From Parus major (taxonomy: Eukaryota; Chordata; Aves; Passeriformes; Paridae): a stretch of 64,000 nt of DNA. The stretch covers positions 20,688,370 to 20,752,369 of the forward strand of contig NC_031774.1 of NCBI RefSeq assembly GCF_001522545.3, in the 5' to 3' direction. Each line of letters starts with the position of its first letter. The stretch's first letter is position 1. Under the pieces are notes generated by a model. The model had not been told where the DNA came from. It was given only the letters and a program-made list of their open reading frames with translations, and made no database searches. The position numbers and the translations under genes were made by a program. Of this stretch, positions 25,337 to 37,100 are shown one piece after another.

Positions 25337-26900
25337 AGACTACTTTAGGACTTGTACTTTACATGTGGTATTATTTCCTTTCAGACAAGGATAATATTTA
25401 GAGGCTCTAATTGGACTAAAAATGCTACTAAATGGTAATTGCTCTAGAAAATAAAGATTGGGAGATAAGAGAGATGAACAAGAGAGTGGAAAAAAGATTA
25501 ACCAACACAAAATGTACACAGGAAAATAGAATTGTGTGATAAAAATCCTAGAACTTGTTCCTTAACAGGGTTTGACAACTGCCTTCACCTTCCTTTAAAT
25601 CTTTTCTGAAAATCAACTTGATCAAATCCCCATATTTGTTAAATAAATGTTATTTAATTATAACTAGATGATAAAGGTTTTCAGATTCCATTTTGCTTTG
25701 ATATTAATTTTTGCTAGGTCCCTAGCAGACATGGTATAAAGATTAATTATTACATTCAAAACAATTTCTTATCTTTCCTAAGAGATGTTTTCTTATTTCA
25801 AGTAACACCGTGCCTAATTATATTTTATATATATAACATTAAGGACAGAAAATACCACAATGTTTTATCTGAGCTGTTCCATTTATTATTTAACCCCAGT
25901 ATCTCCTAATATTACAGTAGCACTTAATTTGCATAGGAATTTTTAACAAATAATTTTACAGCTATGTATTTCAAACATCTGTAACAAACAAAGAAAATAT
26001 TTTTGGACTCTTTTCACAGAAGGGTTATTTTTGACTCCTGTGACCTATAACCATTTGTAGAATTATGTTAGTATACAAAATCTGTCAAATTAGGACATGA
26101 TTTGATTGTCATGGCATGAAGATGAAAGTAAATATCTAGCCATAATTTTCTACTACAATTGATGAGATGTCCTGGAAATTTTTTCGAGATAATGGAAATA
26201 AAGTCAGTTTATCACCCCCCCCCCGTCAACTAAGTTGAAGAGAAATTCCTGCCAATATTACCCATCTTCCCCCAGTTTGTGGATTGGAATCTCTAATTTT
26301 CAGAATATTTTTATCCCATACATACAGTTGCATTGGTAGCAAACCCTGTTATTGTACAGGACTATGTATAAATATTGGTTCATACAGAAAATGGTTTCAG
26401 AGGAGGCACTTAGATCTACCTCTGCATGCATTTTGCAGTCACTTTTTTGAAGTTACCCCTCAATGTGTAACTGTGAAAAAAAAGTTTATTTCTGATTTGG
26501 GATGGATACTGTTGCAAGAAAACAAAGTTATCACTTCTCACCTCCCTGAAAGCTCTGTGTAAACAGTTAGGCATGCCACAGCTTGGTTTCTGAATATGAA
26601 AATCTTGCAATAAAAGGAATCCTAGCCAGAGAAGCTAAAAAAGCGAAACTCTGTGAACTGTGATTTCATGGTTCTTGCAGCATGAAACTGCCTAACTGAA
26701 GTATTTGAACTAGGATTTCTTCAAATTTTATGGAAAGAAATTTTGAGTCTTCTTCTATAAAATTATGTGTTCACAACAGGTAATTAGTTTATTTGATCTA
26801 AATCATCACTTTCTTAACTGTGAGATGTGCAACACACACTCTGTAGTTTTGCAAAAAATTCTTACAACTGGGGTCTGGAATTCTCTTAGCAGACAGCTAG
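25337..26900. other. unique non-coding sequence
   Basis: No recognised repeat or gene. There is a run of 10 C at 26215-26224. Confidence 0.5.
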
Positions 26901-27030
26901 TGGGTGATTAAAGCATATGCTAATGCAGCTCCAGTGGTTTTGAGAGATTCTTCAGAATTAGCCTGGTGCTTTACTTCAGTTGTTCTGTTCAGGATACTAA
27001 TTACCCATTAGGTAATGAAGGGGCTTAAAT
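26901..27030. promoter_or_regulatory. candidate enhancer-like motif cluster
   Basis: Within 130 bases there are GATTAAAG, CATATG, a POU-like ATGCTAAT, AGAATTAGC, TAATTA at 26998-27003, and an ATTACC...GGTAAT inverted pair at 27000-27005 and 27011-27016, followed by TAATGA. Such density of TAAT cores in moderately complex sequence is typical of homeodomain/POU-bound non-coding elements. This is inference from motif content only. AT-rich DNA produces TAAT cores by chance, and conservation was not testable here. Confidence 0.3.
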
Positions 27031-27254
27031 TTTGCAGAGACTGTTGAATTTAGATATTTCCTTACTGAAATAGAAACACTCTGCTCCTATCTTTATGCAA
27101 ACATACTTGAGGATATGGAAATCTAGACAGAAGGATTGGACTTGGTAAAAGGTGCATGTGACTAAGACATTATCTCTAGATGAGAAAGAAGCATAAAGAA
27201 ACAAAAATATGTCAATCTAGCCTGAGCTGTGTATATGACTTTGTAGGGGAGATA

Positions 27255-27445
27255 GAAAACCCAACCACAAAAAAAAACCCACAAAAAAATCCCAAACCAA
27301 AGCAAAAACCAACTAAACAAAGACAACCAAGCAAACAATATGAACAACAACTTCAAAGTAAAACAAAGGAAACAAACAAAACCACCACCACCATCAACAT
27401 TTCCCCCCAAAACAACGAACAAACCAAAAATATAATAAAAACCCA
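27255..27445 (+). repeat. A/C-only low-complexity tract
   Basis: About 190 bases made almost entirely of A and C on the plus strand, with fewer than ten G. It includes CAAA, AACAA and ACC units (ACCACCACCACC near 27381-27392). The open frame 27180-27500 through it is rich in Lys, Asn, Thr and Gln only because of this composition. It may derive from a decayed (CAAA)n-type microsatellite. Confidence 0.85.
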
Positions 27446-29604
27446 GAACGCTGGAAATGGATTTTGGGATAAAATGCTGACCAACATTTTCATGCTGTAA
27501 GCCCAGTGAACTTTTTCATTCTTCTTCTGCTAAACAGAGCTTGAATCCAAGTGCCCAGCTGTGAATTATTCTCTAAAATGGAAAGGTCAAGAGCATCCCA
27601 TGATAACTCTCTTGCTCTAAGATTAGCTAAAGACCACTTCATAAATGAATTTCACTATAAGCACATATTAAAAATGCACAGCAATTCCCTTATGCAGAGT
27701 AGGATAAGAAGAGACTTATACAGGAAAAACACATGAGGCAAAGAATTACTCCTAGACCCTACAAGCATATGAGAAATAAAAGGGGAGGGAAGGCTCAGTG
27801 TTAGGAATACTTTGCCAGTGACACAGCAGGCAACCTGCTGAGGTCAAACAAACATGTTGGCCTCGACTGACAGTAGAGACAAAGATGGCCTAAGTATGGA
27901 ATGATAGATGAAGATGATCTAATGCTGCTTAAGAAATCTTTTCTGTCCAAGCTTGAGTCTTCTGTTGGTGCCATCTTCTTTTACTGAAGTGAGGCACCAC
28001 TGACAGGGGCATTACAGGATAAAATTTAACACAGCTTTACAGTTCACCTTTGATCTTAACAAATAGAAGGAAACTTCAAGTTGTAGGATTTTTATATCAA
28101 AGGTAACATATGTAATCAAGGGATGCTTTTTTCCTGTGAGTCAGTTGATTACATTTCAATACAAATACACAGCTACCCTGCAAAATTGTCTCAGAGGATG
28201 TTCATTTTACATGCTACAACCCACATGTCAAATACTTAATGTTCATGATCAATAATTATAAGTAAATTGCAGCTGAAAAAAAAAATTGCAGCAGCCTAAT
28301 ACCTGACATTAATTGGTAAAATGGTTTCCACAGAAAAGGCAGAAGTTTATTTGAAATATCAGCTCGGCATTTTATTTTTATTCTGTTGAAAACACATACA
28401 TTTAATGTTACGTGAATGTAGTCAGCTGAATCATATCTGGCATACCACACTGGGTCTACAGACAACTCAATATGAAATAAGTTGATGGGTTGCAGTGTAC
28501 TTTGGCAGCAATGGTGGCATTAAAAATCCATTGGCAGTGTCTCTGTGAAATGGCCTTTCAGTATGTTTTCATCAGAGACCGCATTCTCAGTTCTCAGTGT
28601 TGTGGTGCTGATAGCTGTTTTTCCTTCTATTCCTCTCTGACACAAACAATTGCTGTGTCACAGATGTTTGAAATTAGATGTCTGGATTGCAAAATGAAGA
28701 GGAAAATCAGGACAATATGCATATATTTTAATTGTATGCATTAATAACTTAGCTACTAGGTGACAGAAGATTTGGTTACCCAAGACCTTATAAATCACAG
28801 TTGTATCATTAATGTCCATGGCATGTGTGAAGTAATGCCACTGATTGGTTTTCTATTTTGTTTTATCAGACTTCAGTAATGAACACTTCCCTTTGCAATA
28901 CTTATGAAAAGCAGAGTTTTCTAAAGAGATATTAAAAATGTACACTCAAAGAAACAGCAAAAAAAGATGCTAACAAACATCAAAAGATTAACTGTAGCAG
29001 GACACCTGTGTAACCTATCAAAAATAAATCACACAATTTCTTAAACAGACATTTTAAATCAAATATAAAATACTGGAATTGAGCCTTTTAAAATCTCATA
29101 CTTACAATGGAACTCGTGGAATGAGAAGTATTGATTTGTGTACTATCTTCTTTCATATTACCAAAGCACATCAGTATTTCTGCTAAAATAACATATTTTG
29201 AGTGGTTTACTTACACTCTCATTAGGCTTCAGGCTTAACATCTCAATTACATCACAGCCACCATTAACAAAGTCAAAAAGTCCGTAAGTTATTTGCACAA
29301 ACTCAGGAGGGCAATGAAATAAAAGACAGGATAAATTTTCTCAGTGTTAAGTCCTTGCTTTTTAAATTCCCATATGGCTAGCAAGTGACTAGTTTTAAAA
29401 CAAGTGACCAAATATAACATCAATTTATATGTAGCTTTTATTCTGAAAAAATGCCATGCCATGATTTTCCAAGTCATAGTATTTTTAGGAAGAAAGCTCT
29501 AACAAAGCAAAACATTGGACTAGATATGTTCTTACATGATTTTTCCATATGCTGATTACTCATACAGTTCCGGTATGTCATCTTAAAAACTAATGTAAAA
29601 TCAT
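27446..29604. other. unique non-coding sequence
   Basis: About 2.2 kb. No recognised transposon or gene. Confidence 0.5.
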
Positions 29605-29946
29605 AGATAACAGAGGGGAGGATAATAAGAATAACTCTGATAAGGAAGAGCTGCCATACAAGGAATGACTAAATAAAGCTTTTCAATTTGGAAAAGAGAC
29701 AGCTGGAATGGGCTGTTTCCTAGATGTCTACAAATCATAAAAGGAAAGAAGAAAATAAAACAGCAGCAAAGGAACTAGAGGGCTGTCTGGGAAATTGCCA
29801 GGAAACTGCTGTACTGAAACGGCAGAAAAGTACTTTCTGGTGTGATATTAATCTGTGGAATGCACTACCCCAGGTTCCTAGGTTCCAGAAACCTATGTGA
29901 GCTGAAGACTGGATTAGAAAAATTTACTGAGGATAGTTCTCTCATC
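29605..29946 (+). mobile_element. ancient CR1/L3-like LINE remnant
   Basis: Weak but ordered similarity to the 3' region of old CR1/L3-type LINEs: GGAATGACTAAATAAAGC, then TTTGGAAAAGAGAC, TAGATGTCTACAAATCATAA, TCTGTGGAATGCACTACC, and a tail resembling ACTGGATTAGAAAAATTTACT. Heavy divergence implies an insertion much older than the ATTCTATG-ended copies in this window. The subfamily is not determined. Confidence 0.55.
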
Positions 29947-30404
29947 AGCTGTTAAACATAGTGCAGATTCAGCTTCTGCTGAAATATCTCATAATAATTC
30001 CATCAAAATTAACCCCTGGTAACTGTCCAGATATACAAGGGTAGTGATCTTTCTGTGTAGGTCCTGATCTAATGCACCTTTCAAAGTATTTCCATAGCTA
30101 AAGAGCCAGCATAGTAAGTATGGGATTTCTCTGGTTCCATGGTACATGAAGCAAGATGATTGCTCATTTTGTCATGTAGAGCTGGTTGCTTTGCAGTAGT
30201 TCAGATTTTCTCCAAGAATACCTGGAAATTAAGCAACTTCATCATCTCTTCATGTTTTTCAAACAATAAGTTAACTTTTTTTTTTTTCTTCTAATAGCCA
30301 TATAAATAGAACCTTAATGTCTCCAGCTATATTTCAATCTACAGTTGAGTTTCTCTTAGGTTAAAATAATACAGAATTTATAAATAAATCTCTAACTTAA
30401 TTTA
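29947..30404. other. unique non-coding sequence
   Basis: Nothing recognised. There is a T run near 30276-30287. Confidence 0.5.
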
Positions 30405-30925
30405 TCGCATCTCGCCAGTGCTGATCTGGCTCTGTCACTTTGGCCCGCTCCAGGAGTTGGTCACACCCCAGAGCAGGATGACCCGAGGTGTGACTAGAGC
30501 ACTTGCTCTACGGCTTTTTGGCTGTCAGTCTGTGCTCTGAGGAGACAAGGACGAGAGGGAGGTCTTTTGCATGGGATAATAGAGGATTTATTGCTCTGGG
30601 GAATCTTGGGGGAAAAAAGACAGAAACTGTGAGGGTGCAACAGCTGAAATAGGGAGGTGGTTCAAAGGGAGGGTACAAAGCATCAGCTAATCAGAGATAT
30701 CCTGGGGAGGGTAAAAGGCAGGGTTCACAAAATCATCATCCAATGAGGGAGGTGGGGGGCGGAAAGTTGGGTCACATGGACTAATCAAGTGTGGAAATTT
30801 AGGGGATTTCCAAAGAGGAATTCCAAGCATGTGGTGGGCCTAAGACAGATTGACAGGAGACTCAGGGTAGATTGACAACATGGGGTGGGAGGGTCTCATT
30901 TGGATCAAACCATCAACTTAGGTAA
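30405..30925 (-). mobile_element. solo LTR, minus strand, relatively young
   Basis: A compositional island of about 520 bases with an LTR-like layout on the minus strand. An AATAAA poly(A) signal (plus-strand TTTATT at 30587-30592) is followed downstream on that strand by a C-rich, U5-like stretch. CpGs are unusually well kept (about six in 30405-30560), unlike the surroundings, which suggests a recent insertion. No internal proviral sequence adjoins it, so it is probably a solo LTR left by recombination. I could not fix the ends: no convincing TG...CA pair with a target-site duplication was found. Assignment to an avian ERV family is by texture, not by search. Confidence 0.6.
30587..30592 (-). 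promoter_or_regulatory. AATAAA poly(A) signal of the minus-strand LTR
   Basis: Plus-strand TTTATT reads AATAAA on the minus strand, about a third of the way in from the LTR's 3' side. This is the usual place for the R-region polyadenylation signal. Confidence 0.6.
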
Positions 30926-33270
30926 TAACTGAACACACCATTAACAAGAAACACACTGCAACATTAACTTGTGTAATTATTGAAAATATACTTCTGATGC
31001 AAAAAGAAATAGGTCAGAATAAATACAGGGTATAGACATGGTTTGCTGGAGAAAGGCATTTTCACATACTGTCTAATCAGAAGGGCATTTAAAAATTCTC
31101 TTTTACAATAGGTCTGTATTTAATATTTACCCACCATAATCGTCTTGAAAATGTAGTGTACATGCTGGCTTTTTTTAACACATTCTTTTTGTTGTGATAC
31201 TTCAAGTAGGATAGTGGAATCATATAGGGTTTCTAGCTTCACCATAATAAAATCCTTAATTAATTCAGAGGATGTCTCAGTTCGCTTAACTGTCATTTTA
31301 GTGTCCTTTTCTTGGTCATACTTACATCTTCTGTAACATATTTTTCCCTAATGTATCCATATTCTTGCAGTCCCTCTGCAGTGCTTCCACTTGTAGCACG
31401 TAGAAGCAGAAGTGTTCCATGTCAGCTTGTTAACAGCCTTCGTATCTGGAGGCTATTGTCATATACATGTTCCTAAAATACTTACGAGTTTACAGCTTAG
31501 CTAAGGATAGAAAAATAACTGGTATAATGTTTTTATTTTCTTTAAATAAAACTGACTTAATTAACTAAGTGAACTAAGTGAACAGTAGGGCTGAAGGCAA
31601 AATATGATTTAAATGTGCTGATTCTATCCTTTCCTCATTTCTTGTTAAGACTGCAAAACATACAGGGTTCCTTGGGGCGAGAGGCATGTCTGTGTTTATT
31701 CTGTAAAATGCTTAGTACAGGAGGAACCTCAAAAAAAATTACAGCTTACAATTCTTCTCAAGAATTTCCTTCATTGTGTTTATACTGACATTTTAAGAAT
31801 ATTTAATTCTCTCAGTCGTGAAGGTTTTCAGTAATTCACTTAGGAAAGGAACAGATGCACACAAATGCAGTGAGTACCTGGGAAAGGCTCATGAACCTGT
31901 GCAAAAACCAGTGCCTAGAATTTTCAGAAGCCTGTCTTTTCCCAGTATGGTTAGAAAACCACACAACATTAATGCACAAACAGCTTTAGATATTAAGCAA
32001 ATGAAAACACATGTTTAGCATGGCAAATAACAAGACCACAAAATCATGTCCTATGGGATGCTGACCAGGAGCTGTTGTATTACAGGATCCCAAAAGCCAT
32101 GCTCAGTGGAGCTTGGGTAAAGTCTGCAAAACTCCATCCCTGCCTGAGTCCTTACTTTGGCATGCACTGCTGGGATGTGTTGTCCTTAATTTGTATAAGA
32201 AACAAATGATGTTATAGACCTGCACATTCACAGTTTCCCTTGACAGCAACCTTGCATAAACTCATGGAATGTGTGCAATGGGGAACTTGTTGAATTTCTT
32301 TAGAATCGCTTGTTTTAGAGAACTGGAATTATTCAGCTCCTAACTCTGACATATCCTTCTTTAACAACCTCGGCAGACATTTTTTGTATCAATATTATTC
32401 ACACGAACAGTTGTTTCACTGATGTTTTGCAAAACATGGTGTCAGTTTTAGAAGTCCAGTGGAGGAAAAAGACCTATTTTGTGCATGCATCTGTCTGTGC
32501 TTTTTATTTTCTTTCAAAGGTAACAGGACTCACATTACAGGAACCTTTAAAAATAACTGTCAAATACGTAAGTTCTTTCTATATTTGGCTGCAGTGCTTG
32601 AGGGTAAGTTTCCCATGTTTCTTAGACTTGACCTGTCCTGTCAACATTGTTTGTTGCCTTCTGATTCAGAGCTGTACAAGCATGTATGGAAACTTCTGCA
32701 TCTGCTTCCTTAAACCTTGGGGTGGCACACAGTGACTATCATTCAGGCAGAAGAAATTAAGAACCCAGTAGCATTTGTTTTGTGGTTTTTTTATCCTTTT
32801 GAAGCAAGTGAAAGGAAAAAGGGATCAAAAAAGGTTCAATTATGTACTTTTTGAAAAGAAAAAACCCTAAGAAATAAAATTAATTGAAAGGCCTGCATTT
32901 ATTGCTTGTGTTGTCCATATCTCAAGTGGAAAAATATTAAATGAGTAGAAATTTTGCCCGTAGCAACCGATTTTTGCAATTTTTATTTGAAATGGTTCTT
33001 ATAAACAGAGTATAGATAGCAATACAATTTGAGAGGCGTTTTAAATATAAATGTTTAAGTGCCATAGCCATTTATCCACAGACTGTAAGCCATATTCCGT
33101 TTTAGTCCTTGTGCCATTGTGAACTTAACTTGCTTTTTCCTGGTTAGTACATGGACATCTTCTTCCTAGTTCCATAAGTATCTTAAAAAGCAGAGAAGTT
33201 TTAATGTCAATTCAGTAACTGAATTATAAGAACTTTCTCAAGATTACATTTGATTTATGTGGAAAGGCTT
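30926..33270. other. unique non-coding sequence
   Basis: About 2.3 kb without a recognised transposon. Open frames at 31818-32018 and 32427-32735 on the plus strand show no family features. Confidence 0.5.
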
Positions 33271-33948
33271 TGGTAGGATGAGTGCAGAGGAGCTGCCAGA
33301 TGGCTTCAGTTCCCCCATTTAGGTCCCCAAAGCTGAGTCTATCAGTGATGCTGGTGGCACCTCAGTGATTACATATTTAAGAAAAGGTAAAAATACTACC
33401 CTGCAGTTGTGGGATAAAGAAGTGAGAAAGAAGTCACCAAATCAGTGAAGGAGAAGAAGGAAGAGGTGCTAGAGCAGCAATTCCCCTGCAGCCTATGGAG
33501 AAGACTATGGTAAGGACTGAATGATGCTGAAGCCCACATAAAGAGGGGTTTCTGGGATTGACTGCAGCCCATGGCGAGGAGCCCACAGAGCTCTCTAGCC
33601 CAGAGAGCATCCATACTGGAACAGAGCATTGCTGATAGACAGTACTTCATGGAAAGTGCATGCTAGCACAGTTCTTGAAGAAAGGTCCACACGGGAGCAG
33701 TTTGTGAAGGACTGCATCCTGTGGGGACTCCATGCTGAAGCAGAGAAGAGCACACGGAAGAAAGAACAGCAAAGAGTGTTATGAATTAACCCTATCCCCT
33801 ATTCCCCATGGCACTGTGCTACTTGGGGCTTGAGGAAATAGAAGAGTCAGGAATAAAGGAGTGAAGCTGAGCCTAGGTAGAAGAAGGGAAAAGAGTGGGT
33901 TTAGTTTTGTCTTTTTTTTCTCACTATCCTACTATATTTTTAAATGTC

Positions 33949-33954
33949 AATAAA
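33949..33954 (+). promoter_or_regulatory. AATAAA poly(A) signal in the plus-strand LTR
   Basis: AATAAA follows a T-rich stretch (CTTTTTTTTCTCACTATCC) and precedes the U5-like tail, the expected arrangement in this LTR type. Confidence 0.65.
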
Positions 33955-34087
33955 TTGAACTGATTTACCCTAGTCAAGTCTGTTTAACTTGGGCAACTGG
34001 TAACTGATTTCACTATCCTTATCATGAACAATGCGCTTTTCCTAATTTTCTTCCCCCTCCTGTTGAGGAGGAGTGAGAAAGTGGCTT

Positions 34088-34106
34088 GGGTGGGGGAAGG
34101 GCTGGG
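34088..34106 (+). other. G-quadruplex motif in the LTR tail
   Basis: Four G runs, GGG-T-GGGGG-AA-GGG-CT-GGG, with loops of one or two bases. This is a canonical short-loop G4 pattern near the 3' end of the LTR segment. Confidence 0.7.
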
Positions 34107-34131
34107 AACTGTAGAAGGTTAACCTGCTACA

Positions 34132-37100
34132 AAGAAAAAAAATTAACTTTGTTTTCCTAAAGTAGAGTTTGATGCCACAAAAACTGGTCCTACTATAATT
34201 TTTATTTAGGTTGTTACATCCCTCATCTGCCTCCCACTGTTTACATTTATTTAGTCTAAATAGACTATGCCCAGACTATGAACTGATTCCATCCATCCCA
34301 TACCTCTTCTGCTGTAGCCTCAAGAAGACAGAGAACAACCATTAAAGCCGCACTTTACATTGACAGCCAAATAAATACTCTTCATTGCAAAAGTGCACGG
34401 CCTTTGCACTGCTGTTCCCTTTGACTCAATCCCCATTTAATCCACACTGCTCATGAAAAAGATCTAAAATATTGTGTCTAGACTGAGCCAGGAGAAAGAT
34501 TTAACTGGAGGAAAAGTTTCTGCTTGCAAGAATCTTCTCTGTCAATGGCTTGTCATTCTCAGAGTAGGCTGCTGCAGAAAATCAAGGGAGGAATTACTAA
34601 ACCTCTGCACTTAGAAAATCACCTTTACTTTTAAGCTCTGGAATGTTTGGAACATGATAACATTAAAAATGCCAAGATGAGCAGCAGCAATAATAAGCTG
34701 TTGCAAAGACGAACACAAGTGTTGACAAATTTCACATTTTTATATTAAGTCTTTAAGACAGACTTTGCAATAAAGTGATCAAAGAAATATGATCAGTTTT
34801 CTTTTTATGATCCAGAGTAATGATGCAGTTCAAAATAGAAAGAGAAAAATACTATTTCATTTTTCAAAATAATATATTTTCCAATTGATATTGTAATTTC
34901 TTTATATTATTATAGACAGTACTAGATCTAGGGTAAGGAAATGGTGAAAAAACTAGCTGTTTAATTTGACAAGATACTGAATGAAATTCAAATCAACATA
35001 TAACTTAAAGCTTATTGTTTATAGGAAAAGAGTAAGTAGTAAACTGGATGCAGTCAATGCCTCCTAGTTCAAATATCTTAAGGAAAAAAGCCCAGCAACA
35101 ATGTCATCTGTGAGGTTCTATCACGAGTGGAATGCTGCTTTCTTGGTACATATTTAACTTGATAGTGTTTTTCCCCATTATGCTTCATGCCCCATCTGGT
35201 CACTGGATAACCTTCCTCTTTCTTACTTCTTTATTTCTGTGTTCTACACAAAGCATCCTTAAAATCAGCTACTGTTTAATGAGCTCCTAGTTCTTTCTTC
35301 AATATAGTATTTTCATTTGTACTGCCTTCTTAATTTATGTTTCAGTTAATCCGTTCTGAGTACTTACATTCCTTCCTGTCTCATGTATTTACTATCCCAG
35401 CCTTTGGCAGCTAACTGCAACCACAATCATGTCTATTGACTATGTTACCATATGTTATTGCATACAAGCGATTTACAGTCAAGGAATCAAGTCAGCATAG
35501 AGAAAGAGTCCCAAACTCCTAACTGGGACACAGCATGTGAAAAAGCCAAGCTCTCACACAAAGCATGCAAGACTGAAAAAAGGCTGTTCTCTAATTATAT
35601 CCTCCTCTTCCAAGAAGAACACTAAATATAAGTATGAAGTGACCATGATAGTTCATCAAAAGAGAGTCTGAGTTCCTCCTGTCATTTGTGTGTATAGGAA
35701 ATACCTTTCATTTCAGTTCTTGATCTGGCAACTTGAAAACTCAGTGCCTCTATATCAAACTGTTTTAAAGTACAGCCTTACTAGTTCCATGTTTCTCCTG
35801 GTTTTACAGTGCCTCTGTACAGATAATGCAGGTTTTCTTTATATCCCCACCACTTCTGTACAAAAATCATGATCGAAGTAAAATTTGAAGACACTAGTTG
35901 ATTCCCAAAGCTAAATACTTTCTGAAAGCCAAATTAATCTTTTGAAATGGATCAGCAACAAGGATTTAGGCATTGTCTTGACTAGTTATCATAAGGGGAC
36001 CTATTTGATGTTTGTTCTTCCCATAAGAAGTGACCAAATAGTGACCAAAGTGTAAGCAGTTAAGGTTTTTTGGCAGCCTGACAATGCATTGAAAACAGAA
36101 ATGTGTGACACGTAGTACGGCATGTTTCAACTAATGTTATTGCAGAGGGACTGGGTGGGCAGAAATTCCATAGAAACAATGTATATCCATACATATAGTG
36201 GTTCAGATATGAACTATGGGCCAACAATATCATGGTACTGCAAAGTCCAATAATCCTACTAGGAAATTTAAACAGAGATAATATGTTACACATATGAAGC
36301 AGTTATTTGAACCCTTTCTATCCTCGTAAACCTGTCCTTTCCAAAAGTCTTGACTAATTCTGCATAACAAATTTTAAGAAGAAAGTAGATACGGAGAGAA
36401 AACAAAGGTTATTAAAAATAATCGTAAGTACAGTAGCTAAATCTGTGATGAGAGAAATGGAATATGAGCCTCTCACTGTGTCTTTAGTTGCATTTTGAGC
36501 CAATACACACTGAGTGAGAGGTGACTTTACACAGAGTTAACATGACTGTTGATGATAGACATTCCATTGGTAAGGATATTGACCAGTAGTGTTGTGTGCT
36601 TGCAGACCATGAGAGGCTTCAAATAGCAAGTTGAAGAACGTGTCTCAGGAGTGATATAGGCCCTGACTTCTGACAGTGAGGACAGACAATGTTCTCCAAG
36701 GTGCTTACAATCTCCTTCCATGATTTATCTAGTTTTCATAGAATGAGTTCTTAATTTATTCATGCATTCCATTATTAATTTATTTACTACATTGGTTTCC
36801 TCTGCATTTGAAAGAATATACTGGGTCAATCAGCACTGCCTATTTTGTTCCCAATGCACACTAGATATTTCTCTTCCTTAGACATGTAAACTGACTCTTG
36901 AAGAGCTGATCTGGTTCTGCTTCAAATTCTGTCTCTTGTAAAATCAATAAGTGTTATGTTAATAAGACACTTTTAATGGAGAATTAGATTTCTTTAGTCT
37001 CAGCACATCTGCACTAATGCTCAGTTTTTCATTTGCATGTTTTGATGATTCAGTGCTTAAATATGTTACCATTTCTTCAGCCAAAGTGGCTTCTTATGCC

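Larger units (their letters stand above)
33275..34131 (+). mobile_element. long ERVL-like LTR segment, plus strand
   Basis: Ordered similarity, from memory, to the long LTRs common in birds: GAGGAGCTGCCAGATGGCTT; CCCCAAAGCTGAGTCTATC; GAGCAGCAATTCCCCTGCAG; several variant units around GCAGCCCATGG and GGAGCAGTTTGTGAAGGACT; TAACCCTATCCCCTATTCCCC; GAGTGAAGCTGAGCC; and a 3' tail with CAAGTCTGTTTAACTTGGGCAACTGGTAACTG. AATAAA is at 33949-33954. The tail ends near TTAACCTGCTACA at 34131, where related LTRs end in CAACCCACCACA-like sequence. The 5' LTR start is missing and no coding interior remains. Open frames inside it are not genes. Confidence 0.75.

Noticed and set aside
27180..27500. 106-codon frame rich in Lys, Asn, Thr and Gln
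   Set aside because: The composition follows directly from the A/C-only low-complexity tract.
33396..33650. 84-codon minus-strand frame
   Set aside because: It lies antisense inside the LTR segment.
30405..34131. The two LTRs as the ends of one provirus
   Set aside because: They lie on opposite strands, do not resemble each other, and the 2.3 kb between them shows no proviral coding sequence.
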